This document shows positions 36,468-46,147 of a stretch of 64,000 nt of DNA, piece by piece. The stretch is taken from positions 186,001 through 250,000 of the forward strand of contig NZ_JAHKQD010000047.1 of assembly GCF_018860915.1 (NCBI RefSeq), written 5' to 3'. The first letter of the stretch is position 1. The number at the start of each line of letters is the position of its first letter. The DNA comes from Colwellia sp. C2M11 (lineage in GTDB: Bacteria > Pseudomonadota > Gammaproteobacteria > Enterobacterales > Alteromonadaceae). The position numbers and the translations under genes were made by a program. The notes below the pieces were generated by a model. It did not search any database. It was not told the DNA's origin and saw nothing but the letters and a program-made list of their open reading frames with translations.

Positions 36468-36504
36468 ATATCCTGTATATATATGACAATACAGTGAAAT
36501 TGAT

Positions 36505-37773
36505 ATGATTAGCTCTACCGACGGACAAGACGAAATAATAAGTAACCCTACTAATAAAAAACCTTGGATTAAGTTAATCATAGGTGCTGTTGTAGTGATT
36601 GGGATTATTTGGTTTATTTTACCAACTTTAAGCCAATGGTCTGGCGGCATTCCAAGTGTTAACCCACAAACTATTACCCGTGCTACCGTTGTTAACGGTA
36701 CCTTAATTCGTGACATTGCTGTTAATGGTAAATTGGTTGCTGCGAATGCCCCTACCATTTATAGCTCAGAGCCGGGGCAAGTTACTTTATTAGCGAAACC
36801 AGGTGATATTGTTAAAAAAGATGCCATTGTGGCAACTATATTAAGCCCCGAATTACAATCAACAGTTAAACAAGCAACAGCCAAGTTAGAAAGTTTAAAA
36901 ATTGATGCTAGAAGAAGTGAATTACGTGATCGTGAAGCTCAGCTTGATCTCGAACAGGTGCTTGATACTGCGCGTGTTCGTGCTAATGCGAGTACCCGAG
37001 AATTAACCCGTGCAGAGCTGTCATATGAAAAACAAGTGGTTAGTCAGCTTTACTTAGTTAGTAAACGTGATGCAAAGCTTGAGGATGACTTACTATTCGA
37101 ACATGCCAAAAAACGTGTCGAACTAGCAATACAACGTCTTGAATTTGAAAACCAAACACGTGATCTTTTAGTTAAAAGTCAGCAATTAGTGGTTGATGAA
37201 CTACAGCGACGTGTTGAGCTACTGAATATTCGAGCACCCGTTGATGGCATTGTTGGTAACTGGTTAGTACAGAAAAAAGAACGAGTTAGCGATACCCAAG
37301 CCATTATGACTATTGTTGATTTAAGCCAGTATGAAGCGGAGCTTAATGTACCTGAATTTTACGCGGATGATTTAGGACTTGGTCTTGATGTGAAAATGCA
37401 AATATCAGGAAAATCACTTATTGGTAAAGTTATTTCAGTTTCTCCTGAAGTTAAAAACAGTCAAGTTATGGTTAGAGTGTCAATCGATAACTTAGCCGAA
37501 ATTCAACTACGCCAAAATCAACGTTTGAATGCACGTATCGAATTTGAAAATAAAGAAAACGTATTAATGGTTAAACGTGGTGGCTTCCAAGCTAGCCACG
37601 GTGGCCAAGCTGCTTATGTTATTAAAGGAGACGAAGCCAAGTTAACCCCTATAACAACAGGTTCGCAAAGCATTGAATTTATTGAAATAACATCGGGATT
37701 AAAGTCAGGAGACACTATTATTATTTCATCTACAGAAACGTTTGATATGCACTCAACGATTTCGCTAAATTAA
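36505..37773 (+). CDS. HlyD/MacA-type periplasmic adaptor
   Basis: A 422-residue membrane-fusion protein that links an inner-membrane ABC exporter to an outer-membrane channel. It has one N-terminal helix (about residues 23-42), a barrel-sandwich split in two (about 75-110 and 240-265, with VTLLAKPGDIVKKDAIVATI and LNIRAPVDGIVGNW). A long coiled coil spans about 110-235, and a beta barrel (YEAELNVPEFYADDLGLGLDVKM) follows. It is the first gene of the sigma-54-controlled cluster and precedes the ATPase by 86 bases. The substrate is unknown. Confidence 0.88.
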   Translation: MISSTDGQDEIISNPTNKKPWIKLIIGAVVVIGIIWFILPTLSQWSGGIPSVNPQTITRATVVNGTLIRDIAVNGKLVAANAPTIYSSEPGQVTLLAKPGDIVKKDAIVATILSPELQSTVKQATAKLESLKIDARRSELRDREAQLDLEQVLDTARVRANASTRELTRAELSYEKQVVSQLYLVSKRDAKLEDDLLFEHAKKRVELAIQRLEFENQTRDLLVKSQQLVVDELQRRVELLNIRAPVDGIVGNWLVQKKERVSDTQAIMTIVDLSQYEAELNVPEFYADDLGLGLDVKMQISGKSLIGKVISVSPEVKNSQVMVRVSIDNLAEIQLRQNQRLNARIEFENKENVLMVKRGGFQASHGGQAAYVIKGDEAKLTPITTGSQSIEFIEITSGLKSGDTIIISSTETFDMHSTISLN

Positions 37774-37859
37774 GAAATAAATATCGTACAAGTAAGTAAC
37801 AAACCAATTATAAAAGTAACAATCAACAGGTCTACAAAAGACTATTTAGGAAGATAATT

Positions 37860-38573
37860 ATGCTTAACATGAAAAACATTAGTCGAATTTATCGTAGTGA
37901 TACTATTCAAACCCACGCATTGCGTGATTTCAACTTGCAAGTTAATGCAGGTGAGTTTGTCGCAGTGACAGGGCCTTCGGGATCAGGTAAGTCTACATTT
38001 TTAAATGTGGCGGGGCTATTAGATAGCTTTGACCAAGGTGCTTATGAACTCGACGGTGTAAATATTCAAGGACTTAATGATGATGAATTATCGCGCTTAC
38101 GTAACGAAAAAATTGGCTTTATTTTTCAAAACTATAACTTAATCCCTGACTTTAACCTGTTTGACAATATTGACATGCCATTACGATATCGTGGTTTTAA
38201 TGCTGCCGAGAGAAAGCGCCGCATTACTAACGCGCTAGAGCAAGTCGGTTTAGCTAGTCGCGCTAACTATTTACCAAGTCAACTATCAGGTGGACAACAA
38301 CAACGTGTGGCTATTGCTCGAGCGTTAGCGGGAGAGCCCAAAATATTATTAGCCGATGAGCCAACAGGTAATCTAGATTCTCTAATGGCACGCCAAGTAA
38401 TGGAATTACTACATACATTAAATACTGAAGGCAGCACCATTATTATGGTAACGCATGATCCTGACCAAGCGCGTGCAGTAGGTCGAAATGTACAAGTGAT
38501 TGATGGCCAAATTACCGATCATAGTGTCTATGCACCAACGCATGATAACGCATCGATCGCTGTTAAGGTTTAA
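37860..38573 (+). CDS. MacB/LolD-type ABC transporter ATPase
   Basis: A 237-residue ATP-binding subunit with Walker A GPSGSGKST (residues 38-46), the Q-loop in FIFQNYNLIPDF, signature LSGGQQQR (142-149) and Walker B ILLADEPTGNLDS. The GNLDS and NLIPDFNLFDN elements are typical of the MacB/LolD/FtsE subclass, which powers mechanotransmission rather than transport across the inner membrane. It starts with AGGAAG before the ATG, and the permease follows nine bases after the stop. Confidence 0.93.
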   Translation: MLNMKNISRIYRSDTIQTHALRDFNLQVNAGEFVAVTGPSGSGKSTFLNVAGLLDSFDQGAYELDGVNIQGLNDDELSRLRNEKIGFIFQNYNLIPDFNLFDNIDMPLRYRGFNAAERKRRITNALEQVGLASRANYLPSQLSGGQQQRVAIARALAGEPKILLADEPTGNLDSLMARQVMELLHTLNTEGSTIIMVTHDPDQARAVGRNVQVIDGQITDHSVYAPTHDNASIAVKV

Positions 38574-38582
38574 GGACTTCTT

Positions 38583-39872
38583 ATGGAAATGTTTAATTAT
38601 TACCTCAAATTGAGTTTTAGAAACTTAATCCGTAATCGACTGTTTTTTATTTTAATGATCTCAACCTTAGCTGTAGGCGTTGGCGTGTTCTTAGCTAACA
38701 TCGCCATTATTAAATCGATGTCATCAGACCCAATTCCTTATAAAAGCGATCGTATTTTTAATGTATCACTGAATATTTGGTCACTGGACAACCCTGATGC
38801 AGAATTAATTGAAGTTATGCGATATAACGATGCTATGCATATTTTGAAAAATGACATAGCAACTCACACTATGGTGCATTACCAATCAAAAGTTTACACC
38901 CGAGATATTAATGCTAAAAGCCTAACGCGTCATCAGGCAATAGTTCGAGCCACTACGCAAGGCTTTTTTCCGCTAACTGATGCGCCTTTTGCCTTTGGCG
39001 GTGTTTGGCAGCAAGACTATGCCAAGCAGATTGTTATTGGTGACACCTTTAATCAACAAGTTTTTGGTGGTGGTAATAGTGTCGGTAAAACCCTTGAAAT
39101 TGGTGGTAAACCTTTTGAAATTGTTGGTGTGCTGAAACCATGGAATTTAAAACCTGTTTTTTATAATGCCGCATTTGATCAAGCGTTTAATTCGACTGAT
39201 GATATCTATGCCCCCATAGAAACGGCAATGGATAATGAATGGGCTATTGATTTGCGAAACATGTCAACTGACCGAATTCATTCAGTGTCTGATAATCGTG
39301 GAAAAAATGGATTCTTTTTACAAGCTTTTGTACAACTTGATACGCTTGAGCAGAAGCAGTTAATGCAACAATATCTTGATAACTATTCACAACACCGTAA
39401 AGCACAAGGTGAATACTTGCGCGCTAATGACAACCGTTTGTTAGACGTTAATGAATGGCTGACACACCAAAAGGTAGTTGATGAACGGATGTTGGCCTTC
39501 GCTTTAGCTAGTTCACTCTTTTTAGCTGTTTGTATTTTTAATGCCAGTAGTTTATTACTTGCTCGTTATCATAGTGCAAGATTCGAAACTGGACTCAGAC
39601 GTGCGGTAGGTGCTCGAATGAAAGATGTTTTCTATCAAGGTGTTGTTGAAAGCATGTTGATTGGATCATGTTGTGCAGTTTTAACGCTGTTATTTGGCTG
39701 GTTGTTTTTGCAAATATCAATGACATTATTTCCAGCACTAAAACAAACCAGTGATATAGACATAACATTAATATTGATGGGGATTGGCATTGCGCTAGTT
39801 ACTTCATTTATTAGCATGTTATATCCGTTAATTCGTTCTTGTAGAACGTCTTTATCAACGACGTTGAAATAA
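38583..39872 (+). CDS. FtsX/MacB-type ABC permease (first)
   Basis: A 429-residue permease with one N-terminal helix (about 20-42), a large periplasmic MacB-core domain (about 50-290) and three C-terminal helices (about 308-330, 358-382, 397-420). The segment RRAVGARMKDVFYQGVVES is the family's coupling region. Sequence is specific to this cluster. It works with the adjacent ATPase, and with the second permease probably forms a heterodimer. Confidence 0.88.
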   Translation: MEMFNYYLKLSFRNLIRNRLFFILMISTLAVGVGVFLANIAIIKSMSSDPIPYKSDRIFNVSLNIWSLDNPDAELIEVMRYNDAMHILKNDIATHTMVHYQSKVYTRDINAKSLTRHQAIVRATTQGFFPLTDAPFAFGGVWQQDYAKQIVIGDTFNQQVFGGGNSVGKTLEIGGKPFEIVGVLKPWNLKPVFYNAAFDQAFNSTDDIYAPIETAMDNEWAIDLRNMSTDRIHSVSDNRGKNGFFLQAFVQLDTLEQKQLMQQYLDNYSQHRKAQGEYLRANDNRLLDVNEWLTHQKVVDERMLAFALASSLFLAVCIFNASSLLLARYHSARFETGLRRAVGARMKDVFYQGVVESMLIGSCCAVLTLLFGWLFLQISMTLFPALKQTSDIDITLILMGIGIALVTSFISMLYPLIRSCRTSLSTTLK

Positions 39873-39881
39873 GGTATTATT

Positions 39882-41120
39882 ATGAATATTAAAGCATTAT
39901 TTAAGGCGTTACGTCTTCGTAAATTCGCCACTACACTATTAATATTACAACTGAGTTTAACCATAGGTTTAATGGTTAATACGGTTATATTAACGGCGAG
40001 TACGATTGAAAAACTCAATAAGCCATTAGGCTTTGATGTTGAACAGCTTATTACCGTTGACTTAATGCCAACCTCTGGTGCCTATCGTGATACTGATTAT
40101 TATCAATCGATTACCCAACAAGATATTGCAAAAATATCAGCGATAGACGGTGTTATTAGCGCTGCTCATTATAACCAATTGCCAATTCAACGAGGAGGTT
40201 GGAATGGTAATATGCAAGCTGCTGACTTCCCTGAAGATGCTGTTTTACCCGTGGAATTACGTTATGTACCGCAGTTTTATAGTAGTAAAATTGGGTTAGA
40301 AAATTTAGGCGTGGAAATTATTGAAGGGAGAACACTAACTGATGCTGATGATATAACGAAGGATTTCTATACCTTGCAAGATAGAGGGAAAATAGAACAA
40401 AATATTATTATTACGCAATCATTAGCTAAAGCAATATTCCCGAATAGGCCAGCCTTAGGTGAGTTAACTAATAATGGACGAGTAGTGGGTATAGCACGAG
40501 ATTTTACTATTAGCCCTACACGTAAAGGCATAGATAAGACTTTTGGTTTATTTGGTAACTTCATGTATTCACAAGCAGACTATCAGCAACATTATGTGGT
40601 ACGTGTTGAGCCAGGAAAATTAGCGCAAGTGCAAGCACAGCTCAGTGACACTATTTTATCTGTACAAGCAGAACGTGACATTATACGCGTGCAAAGTATG
40701 GCAGAGCGATTGAAAAATTTTTACAGTCAAGATGCAGGTCTAGCGAGTTTGTTTGGCATGTTGTCGTTATTAATGATTGTAGTTACGGTTGTTAGTAGCT
40801 TTGCACATGCCCACTTTCATGTAACACAACAACGTAAGTTTATTGGTATTCGTCGTGCGCTTGGTGCGCGTAAAAAAGATATTATGTTGTATGTGTTTAG
40901 TGAAAATTGGTTACTTAATTTGGGCGCTAGCATTGTCGGCATAGCAACTATGATAGGATTAAATATTGCGCTATCACAAGTGATCACTATCGAAAAGCCA
41001 ACAGCATTGTTGTATGCTTTAGCAGTATTTGTTGTCTTCGTTTCTGGTTCATTAGCGACTTGGTTGCCTGCATATAAAACAACAAAAATATCGCCTGTTA
41101 TTGCAACTAAAACGCTGTAG
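39882..41120 (+). CDS. FtsX/MacB-type ABC permease (second)
   Basis: A 412-residue permease of the same four-helix design: N-terminal helix (about 15-38), periplasmic domain (about 45-275), three C-terminal helices (about 285-310, 340-362, 370-395). FIGIRRALGARKKDIMLYVF is the coupling segment. It lies nine bases after the first permease. Two different half-permeases with one ATPase suggest a MacB-like heterodimer. Confidence 0.88.
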   Translation: MNIKALFKALRLRKFATTLLILQLSLTIGLMVNTVILTASTIEKLNKPLGFDVEQLITVDLMPTSGAYRDTDYYQSITQQDIAKISAIDGVISAAHYNQLPIQRGGWNGNMQAADFPEDAVLPVELRYVPQFYSSKIGLENLGVEIIEGRTLTDADDITKDFYTLQDRGKIEQNIIITQSLAKAIFPNRPALGELTNNGRVVGIARDFTISPTRKGIDKTFGLFGNFMYSQADYQQHYVVRVEPGKLAQVQAQLSDTILSVQAERDIIRVQSMAERLKNFYSQDAGLASLFGMLSLLMIVVTVVSSFAHAHFHVTQQRKFIGIRRALGARKKDIMLYVFSENWLLNLGASIVGIATMIGLNIALSQVITIEKPTALLYALAVFVVFVSGSLATWLPAYKTTKISPVIATKTL

Positions 41121-41178
41121 TACAGAGTGATAATAGAATTGTAATACAAATTTTTTACTTCCATTTTTAAATACAAGG

Positions 41179-41205
41179 TTGACCGTCACTACCTGTGATG
41201 GTCAA
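41179..41205 (+). terminator. Hairpin between the exporter and its two-component genes
   Basis: TTGACCGTCAC (41179-41189) pairs with GTGATGGTCAA (41195-41205), allowing one G-U pair, around a five-base loop. No T-run follows, so it may only reduce read-through or protect the upstream message. Confidence 0.4.
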
Positions 41206-41263
41206 TAACTCTAATGAATAATCAACAATTAATAAAAATAAAGCATAGCCAAGGATTGATAGA

Positions 41264-42643
41264 ATGAAGCGAGTGTTAGTAGTAGACGACAATCCTGATA
41301 TTTTAGATGCATTAGACTTATTACTGAGCTTACATAACTATAAAGTAAGTATCGCGAGTACCATAAAAGACGCTGTATTTGCAGCTAACAATCAATGTAT
41401 TGATTTAATTATTCAAGATATGAATTTTAGTCAAGGAACCACATCGGGCGAAGAAGGGCGCTCTCTGTTTTATCAACTTAAAGAAATATCGCCAGCCACA
41501 CCTATTATAATTATTACCGCTTGGAGTCAGCTTGAAATTGCGGTTGAATTAGTTAAAGCAGGTGCAGCCGATTATTTGCCTAAGCCGTGGGATGATATGA
41601 AACTACTCGATATTATCGCGGAAAACATTGTTGATTCAGCTAACATTGTTGATTCAGCTAATAATAGCAACGAAAAATCACCTCAGAGAACAAATAACGC
41701 CAGCCAGATCAAGTCATCGTCAAACTTTATTGTCGAAAGCCAACCGATGAAACAGCTTGTTGCTATGGCCGATAAAGTCGCTAACAGTGATATTAGTGTC
41801 TTAATCACAGGCGCAAATGGCAGCGGTAAAGAGCGTATTGCTGACTATATTCATCAAAACTCCCCGCGTAATGCTAATCCTTTTATTAAAGTTAATATGG
41901 GGGCGCTGGCGAGTGAATTAATGGAAGCGGAATTATTTGGTGCCGAAAAAGGTGCCTACACAGGTGCAACAGCAATGCGAAAAGGGCGTTTTGAAGCAGC
42001 AAATGGCGGGACATTATTTTTAGATGAAATTGGTAACTTGTCGTTAGCAGGGCAAATGAAACTACTACGGGTATTACAAACAGGGCAATTTGAACGGGTT
42101 GGCTCGAGCGAAACAATTACTGTAGACGTGCGTGTTATTAGTGCTACCAATAGTCATTTACCGCAAGCAATAGAAGAGAATACCTTTCGTGAAGATTTAT
42201 ATTATCGTCTTAACGTTGTTGAACTTAATTTACCGCCACTTGCCCAGCGACAAGATGACATTATCCCTTTAGCACGTCATTTTATTTCAGGTAGTCATCA
42301 ATTAAGCGAGCAAGCGGCATCGCTTCTAAAACAACAGCCGTGGCCAGGTAATGTGCGAGAATTAGAAAACCATTGTCAACGTGCAATGGTGTTATGTGCC
42401 GATGAAATTTTATTACCTGAGCATTTTATGCTTGGAGTAAATTCAAGTAATGTAGAGAGCTCTTTAGCATTAAATAAAGCAGAAAGTGCAGCGCAAAAAG
42501 CGAGTAGTGATAAAGATAATTTGAAAGCCGTGTTAAACAAACATGAATGGGTAATTTCAAGAGCGGCTAATGAATTGGGATTAAGCCGACAAGCGTTATA
42601 TCGACGTATTGAAAAATATCAACTTAGCCAAGAAGAGCAATAA
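41264..42643 (+). CDS. Sigma-54-dependent response regulator (NtrC type)
   Basis: A 459-residue activator: receiver domain (about 1-125, phosphorylation site D52, K104 region LPKPW), AAA+ domain (about 155-385) with Walker A GANGSGKE (183-190), the sigma-54 contact loop GAYTGA (230-235) and Walker B GGTLFLDEIG, and a C-terminal Fis-type helix-turn-helix (NELGLSRQALYRRIEKY). The GAYTGA loop has Y in place of the usual F, a common variant. An 18-base tandem duplication lengthens the linker. It likely acts at the sites at 36306-36386. The kinase follows with no gap. Confidence 0.93.
   Translation: MKRVLVVDDNPDILDALDLLLSLHNYKVSIASTIKDAVFAANNQCIDLIIQDMNFSQGTTSGEEGRSLFYQLKEISPATPIIIITAWSQLEIAVELVKAGAADYLPKPWDDMKLLDIIAENIVDSANIVDSANNSNEKSPQRTNNASQIKSSSNFIVESQPMKQLVAMADKVANSDISVLITGANGSGKERIADYIHQNSPRNANPFIKVNMGALASELMEAELFGAEKGAYTGATAMRKGRFEAANGGTLFLDEIGNLSLAGQMKLLRVLQTGQFERVGSSETITVDVRVISATNSHLPQAIEENTFREDLYYRLNVVELNLPPLAQRQDDIIPLARHFISGSHQLSEQAASLLKQQPWPGNVRELENHCQRAMVLCADEILLPEHFMLGVNSSNVESSLALNKAESAAQKASSDKDNLKAVLNKHEWVISRAANELGLSRQALYRRIEKYQLSQEEQ
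41624..41659 (+). repeat. 18-base tandem duplication in the regulator linker
   Basis: Two exact copies (41624-41641 and 41642-41659) encode a doubled NIVDSA segment between the receiver and AAA+ domains. It keeps the frame and is probably a recent slippage product. Confidence 0.9.
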
Positions 42644-43918
42644 ATGCGATTGATTATTCTTTTAGGAATATTACACAGTACATTAATGGTAATGGTGTAT
42701 TATTTTGCCGTAGACTACCCTATTTATATTAGTGTGTTGTTAATGTTTTCATTATTGACAACATTTTTATTATTAACAAAGCAATATAAACGTCATCAAA
42801 CAGTTTTACAAAGTTTAGAACATGGTCTACAAAGCCTACGAGATAACGATTTTTCGGTTAGTTTAAATCAGCAAAAAGAAGCAAGTTATAATGCGCTTAT
42901 TAATGCTTTTAACCAAACCAGTAATAAATTACGTGAAGAGCGTCAACGACTTTATCAACGTGAAATGATGTTAGATAAGGTGTTGAATGCTTCGCCCATG
43001 GTAACTATTTTAGTTGATCATCGCGATACCATCACCTTTACCAACAATAGTGCACAACAAGCTTTTGAATTAAGTGGCTCTATTGTTGGGCTTAGGTGGA
43101 GTAAATTACTTAAATCGTTAGCACCAGAATTTCAACATGCGTTAAGTCATCAAGGTGAGTCCATTTTTACTTTAACTGATAATCAAGGTGCGCAACAAGC
43201 TTGGCATGTAACTCATTCAAGTGTGGTTATTCACCAAGCTAAACATCAGTTATTTCTATTAAAAACCATTACCCAAGAACTCTCAAAGCAAGAAGTCGCT
43301 ACTTGGAAGAAAGTGATTAGCGTGATTAGTCATGAACTAAACAATTCTATCGCACCCATCAGCTCTATGTGTCATAGCGGTGAATTGTTGGCTAAAAACT
43401 TAGAAGAGCCAAGGTTAAACCGCGTTTTTAATACGATTAGCGGTAGAATTAATCATCTTAATGACTTCATTAAAGGTTATGCGACACTGACAAAAGTTAA
43501 ACTCCCAAATAAGCAACCCGTTAATTGGTTGGCACTCATTGAACAGTTACAAATACTTTATCCGTTCTCACTTACTACGCCATTGCCCACTTCAAGCATT
43601 CATGTTGATATAGCACAGTTCGAACAAGTATTAATAAACATTCTTAAAAATGCACATGAAGCTGATGAAACAGGCAGTATTACCTGCTCTTTTAAAGAGA
43701 CTAGCGATGTTATTGAAATTAGCATTAATGACAACGGCAGTGGCATGTCGGCTGAAGTTATTCAAAATGCCTTATTGCCTTTTTATTCCACCAAGCATTC
43801 AGGCACAGGTTTAGGGTTAGCATTATGTCGAGAAATTATTGAAGCGCATAAAGGACAGTTAGTCTTTAAAAATCGAGAGCAAGGTGGTCTTAGTGTGTTA
43901 ATAATTTTACCTTTATAA
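42644..43918 (+). CDS. Membrane sensor histidine kinase
   Basis: A 424-residue kinase with two N-terminal helices (about 1-21 and 25-45) and only a few residues between them, so it probably senses within the membrane or through a partner. A PAS-like domain (about 105-205) follows, then the H-box VISHELNNS with H230, and the catalytic domain with N box INILKNAHEA, DNGSGM and GTGLGLAL. It begins right after the regulator stop codon. The lack of a periplasmic domain resembles BceS-like kinases that take their signal from a neighbouring transporter, an inference. Confidence 0.9.
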   Translation: MRLIILLGILHSTLMVMVYYFAVDYPIYISVLLMFSLLTTFLLLTKQYKRHQTVLQSLEHGLQSLRDNDFSVSLNQQKEASYNALINAFNQTSNKLREERQRLYQREMMLDKVLNASPMVTILVDHRDTITFTNNSAQQAFELSGSIVGLRWSKLLKSLAPEFQHALSHQGESIFTLTDNQGAQQAWHVTHSSVVIHQAKHQLFLLKTITQELSKQEVATWKKVISVISHELNNSIAPISSMCHSGELLAKNLEEPRLNRVFNTISGRINHLNDFIKGYATLTKVKLPNKQPVNWLALIEQLQILYPFSLTTPLPTSSIHVDIAQFEQVLINILKNAHEADETGSITCSFKETSDVIEISINDNGSGMSAEVIQNALLPFYSTKHSGTGLGLALCREIIEAHKGQLVFKNREQGGLSVLIILPL

Positions 43919-43995
43919 CGCTAAAAATATAGTGTGTATACTAAGTCATTACTAATACCTTTATCATCCATCAAAATATTATTGAGTACTAAATT

Positions 43996-44301
43996 ATGAA
44001 AATGGTTTATTCCAACGAAAGTATCTTTCTTGTTAGTAATGTAAAAAACCTTATTGAAGCACAAGGGATAAGTGTCTTTATAAAAAATGAATTTGCACAA
44101 GGCGCAATAGGTGGTATTTCAGCCTTTGATTCTTGGCCAGAAGTTTGGGTTACAAATGATGCCGACTTTGAACAAGCAACACAAATAGCTAACTTGTCAC
44201 AAAGTAACGCTAAAACTGAAGATTGGATCTGTCAACAATGCTCCGAGCAAAATGCACCATCATTTGAAGTATGTTGGAGCTGCGGCTTTGAAAATTCATA
44301 A
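43996..44301 (+). CDS. DUF2007 protein with C-terminal zinc ribbon
   Basis: A 101-residue protein. The N-terminal part (about 1-68) is a DUF2007 ferredoxin-like fold ('MVYSNESIFLVSNVKNLIEAQGI...VWVTNDADFEQA'), a putative signal-transducing domain. The C-terminal WICQQCSEQNAPSFEVCWSCG is a zinc ribbon of the RanBP2 type with four cysteines. The start has little ribosome site. Its partner is unknown. Confidence 0.8.
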   Translation: MKMVYSNESIFLVSNVKNLIEAQGISVFIKNEFAQGAIGGISAFDSWPEVWVTNDADFEQATQIANLSQSNAKTEDWICQQCSEQNAPSFEVCWSCGFENS

Positions 44302-44386
44302 CCGCAATTCATATAATAGCTTACACGTAATTACTCAAATAATTAAATAGCTCGGCTGAATCAAATGGTTAAAAAATAGCTAAATT

Positions 44387-44638
44387 ATGTCAAAACCTAA
44401 TAGCAAAGCGCCAACTCGAACCGTTAATATTTATTGTAATAAATGTCAGTACTTACTATTTAAATACAAAAAGGGCGGGAAAGGCGCGTTGGTGAAATGC
44501 TTTAAAGAACGTATATTTAAAGATTATACAACTGAGCCTTGCACTTGCCCTAAATGTGAAACGGTTTTTGCTAGAGAAATGCTAATAAGAGGCACACCCG
44601 CCTATAAAATGATTGGTGGAAAGGTTTGGTTTAAATAG
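44387..44638 (+). CDS. Small zinc-ribbon protein
   Basis: An 83-residue basic protein with a CNKC pair (about residues 17-20) and a CTCPKC cluster (about 54-59), consistent with one bound zinc. It is lysine-rich and might bind nucleic acid. Function unknown; an uncharacterised family in marine gammaproteobacteria is the likely home. Confidence 0.6.
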   Translation: MSKPNSKAPTRTVNIYCNKCQYLLFKYKKGGKGALVKCFKERIFKDYTTEPCTCPKCETVFAREMLIRGTPAYKMIGGKVWFK

Positions 44639-44850
44639 AATGTTTATTATTCTACTCACATTATTTTACTTTATAAATTAGCGCATCTTTTATATATCAT
44701 TCCCCTATTAATTCTTTTAACTTTCTGTTTTAAAAGAATTGTTTTATTATGCATTTAGATGTGGAAATTCAAAGATATCAATATTTTTTATCTTTTTTCC
44801 TACGAATAATATCAAAATTTATAGATAACCAACGGAAGGTGCCCAAAAAA

Positions 44851-46026
44851 ATGACCAACATTAAAACGCTTAATTTATTACTCGTTATAATATTCTTATA
44901 TGGCTGTGGAGGCTCTGCTGACAAAGCGTCATCAACAGCGCCAGATACTTCAATTCCTGCTAATACACCACCTACCGCTATCGCTGGCGATGACATTGAA
45001 ACTTATGTATCTACAACAGTGTTCTTAGACGGAAGTGATAGTTTTGACTCAGAGAGCGCTGAGCTTACATATAGTTGGTCAATTATTACGTCGCCAGAAA
45101 ACAGTAACGCTGATATATATTATGCAGAGACTACTAAACCCCAGTTTATCTCTAGTATGGATGGTGATTATATTATACAGCTTACGGTAACCGATGAAGA
45201 AGGTGCTTCAAGCCAAAGAGATATTGTGATCACCCTTAATGCTATAGGACAAAAGGATGTCACATTATTAACGCAAGAGTTAATTGATAATAAGGCTAAA
45301 TGGGAATCACAAAATATTAAGCATTATCAAATTGACCAACGTGTTTCTTGCTTTTGTTTTACTCCTCCGGTAATTCTGCAAGTTAAAGACGAAGATAAAA
45401 GTTTGGTTTATTATACAAATAGAAGCATTTGGTATGAGGAAGAATCATTAATTGATCGTGATATGATGGTTTCAGAGGAGAATAAGCAATCATTTAGAAC
45501 CATCAATGAAGCGTTTTCTCTTATCGAGTCAGGGCTCAAAGACGCTGACAGTGTAATAGTTAGTTATCATCCTGAATTAGGATATCCTCAAAAAGTATAC
45601 ATTGACTGGTCTTTGTCATCTGCAGATGAAGAATCTAGCTTTAGTATCGCTAACCTCATTAATTTGAGCGATACGAGCTGTGATGATATTGATAATAACT
45701 ACCCTAATTTACAACTTAATATTGTTAATGAAGATACGGCTGAGCCTATAAGTTGTAATGTTATTGTTGATTTGAAAAATTCAGATGGTGAAGACCAACA
45801 AGTTGTGAATGATGAGTATGTCAGCGTTGGTGAGTTTAACATTGTAGGTCTAATAAATTGCTCGGACAACCTCCCTGTGATTCTCGAAACAGAAACAGGT
45901 GGAACCTCTTTAAAAATAGCAAAAGAGGGTTATATAACAAAAACTGTTGAGCTAAATATTCCAGAAGGTGAAAGTTGTGGCTTAATCCCAACAACGATTG
46001 AGGTAATGTTAGATCCAGTGAATTAA
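44851..46026 (+). CDS. PKD-domain lipoprotein with DUF6174-like region
   Basis: The ATG at 44851 gives 392 residues beginning with a lipoprotein signal peptide, lipobox LYGC (residues 16-19), so the mature protein is anchored through C19. A PKD-like beta domain follows (about 40-130: 'PTAIAGDDIETYVSTTVFLDGSDSFD...YSWSI'). Next is a region with KWESQNIKHYQIDQRVSCFCFTPP that resembles DUF6174. The C-terminal 100 residues have four cysteines and a carboxypeptidase-regulatory-like look. An in-frame upstream start (44749) would place residues before the signal peptide and is rejected. It is probably outer-membrane bound. Confidence 0.75.
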   Translation: MTNIKTLNLLLVIIFLYGCGGSADKASSTAPDTSIPANTPPTAIAGDDIETYVSTTVFLDGSDSFDSESAELTYSWSIITSPENSNADIYYAETTKPQFISSMDGDYIIQLTVTDEEGASSQRDIVITLNAIGQKDVTLLTQELIDNKAKWESQNIKHYQIDQRVSCFCFTPPVILQVKDEDKSLVYYTNRSIWYEEESLIDRDMMVSEENKQSFRTINEAFSLIESGLKDADSVIVSYHPELGYPQKVYIDWSLSSADEESSFSIANLINLSDTSCDDIDNNYPNLQLNIVNEDTAEPISCNVIVDLKNSDGEDQQVVNDEYVSVGEFNIVGLINCSDNLPVILETETGGTSLKIAKEGYITKTVELNIPEGESCGLIPTTIEVMLDPVN

Positions 46027-46088
46027 AGTTTTTTATTGTTCATTTATCCTTTTATCACCATCATTACAGCACAGTGCTAGTTAAATAA

Positions 46089-46110
46089 TAGCCGTTACAA
46101 TTAACGGCTA
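46089..46110. terminator. Bidirectional terminator between convergent genes
   Basis: TAGCCGTT (46089-46096) pairs perfectly with AACGGCTA (46103-46110) around a six-base loop. AT-rich flanks on both sides, within the 121-base gap between the lipoprotein gene and the leftward permease-like gene. Confidence 0.65.
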
Positions 46111-46147
46111 AAATGAACAACTAACAATGAAGAATAAAGCTTAACTG

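Larger units (their letters stand above)
36092..36504. promoter_or_regulatory. Control region of the MacAB-type exporter operon
   Basis: A 413-base gap. It contains the end of the previous transcript (GTTATCG...CGATAAC inverted repeat near 36125-36155), the TGTCCG/CGGACA site cluster (36306-36386) and a sigma-54 promoter (36451-36467), followed by the ATG at 36505. Confidence 0.65.
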
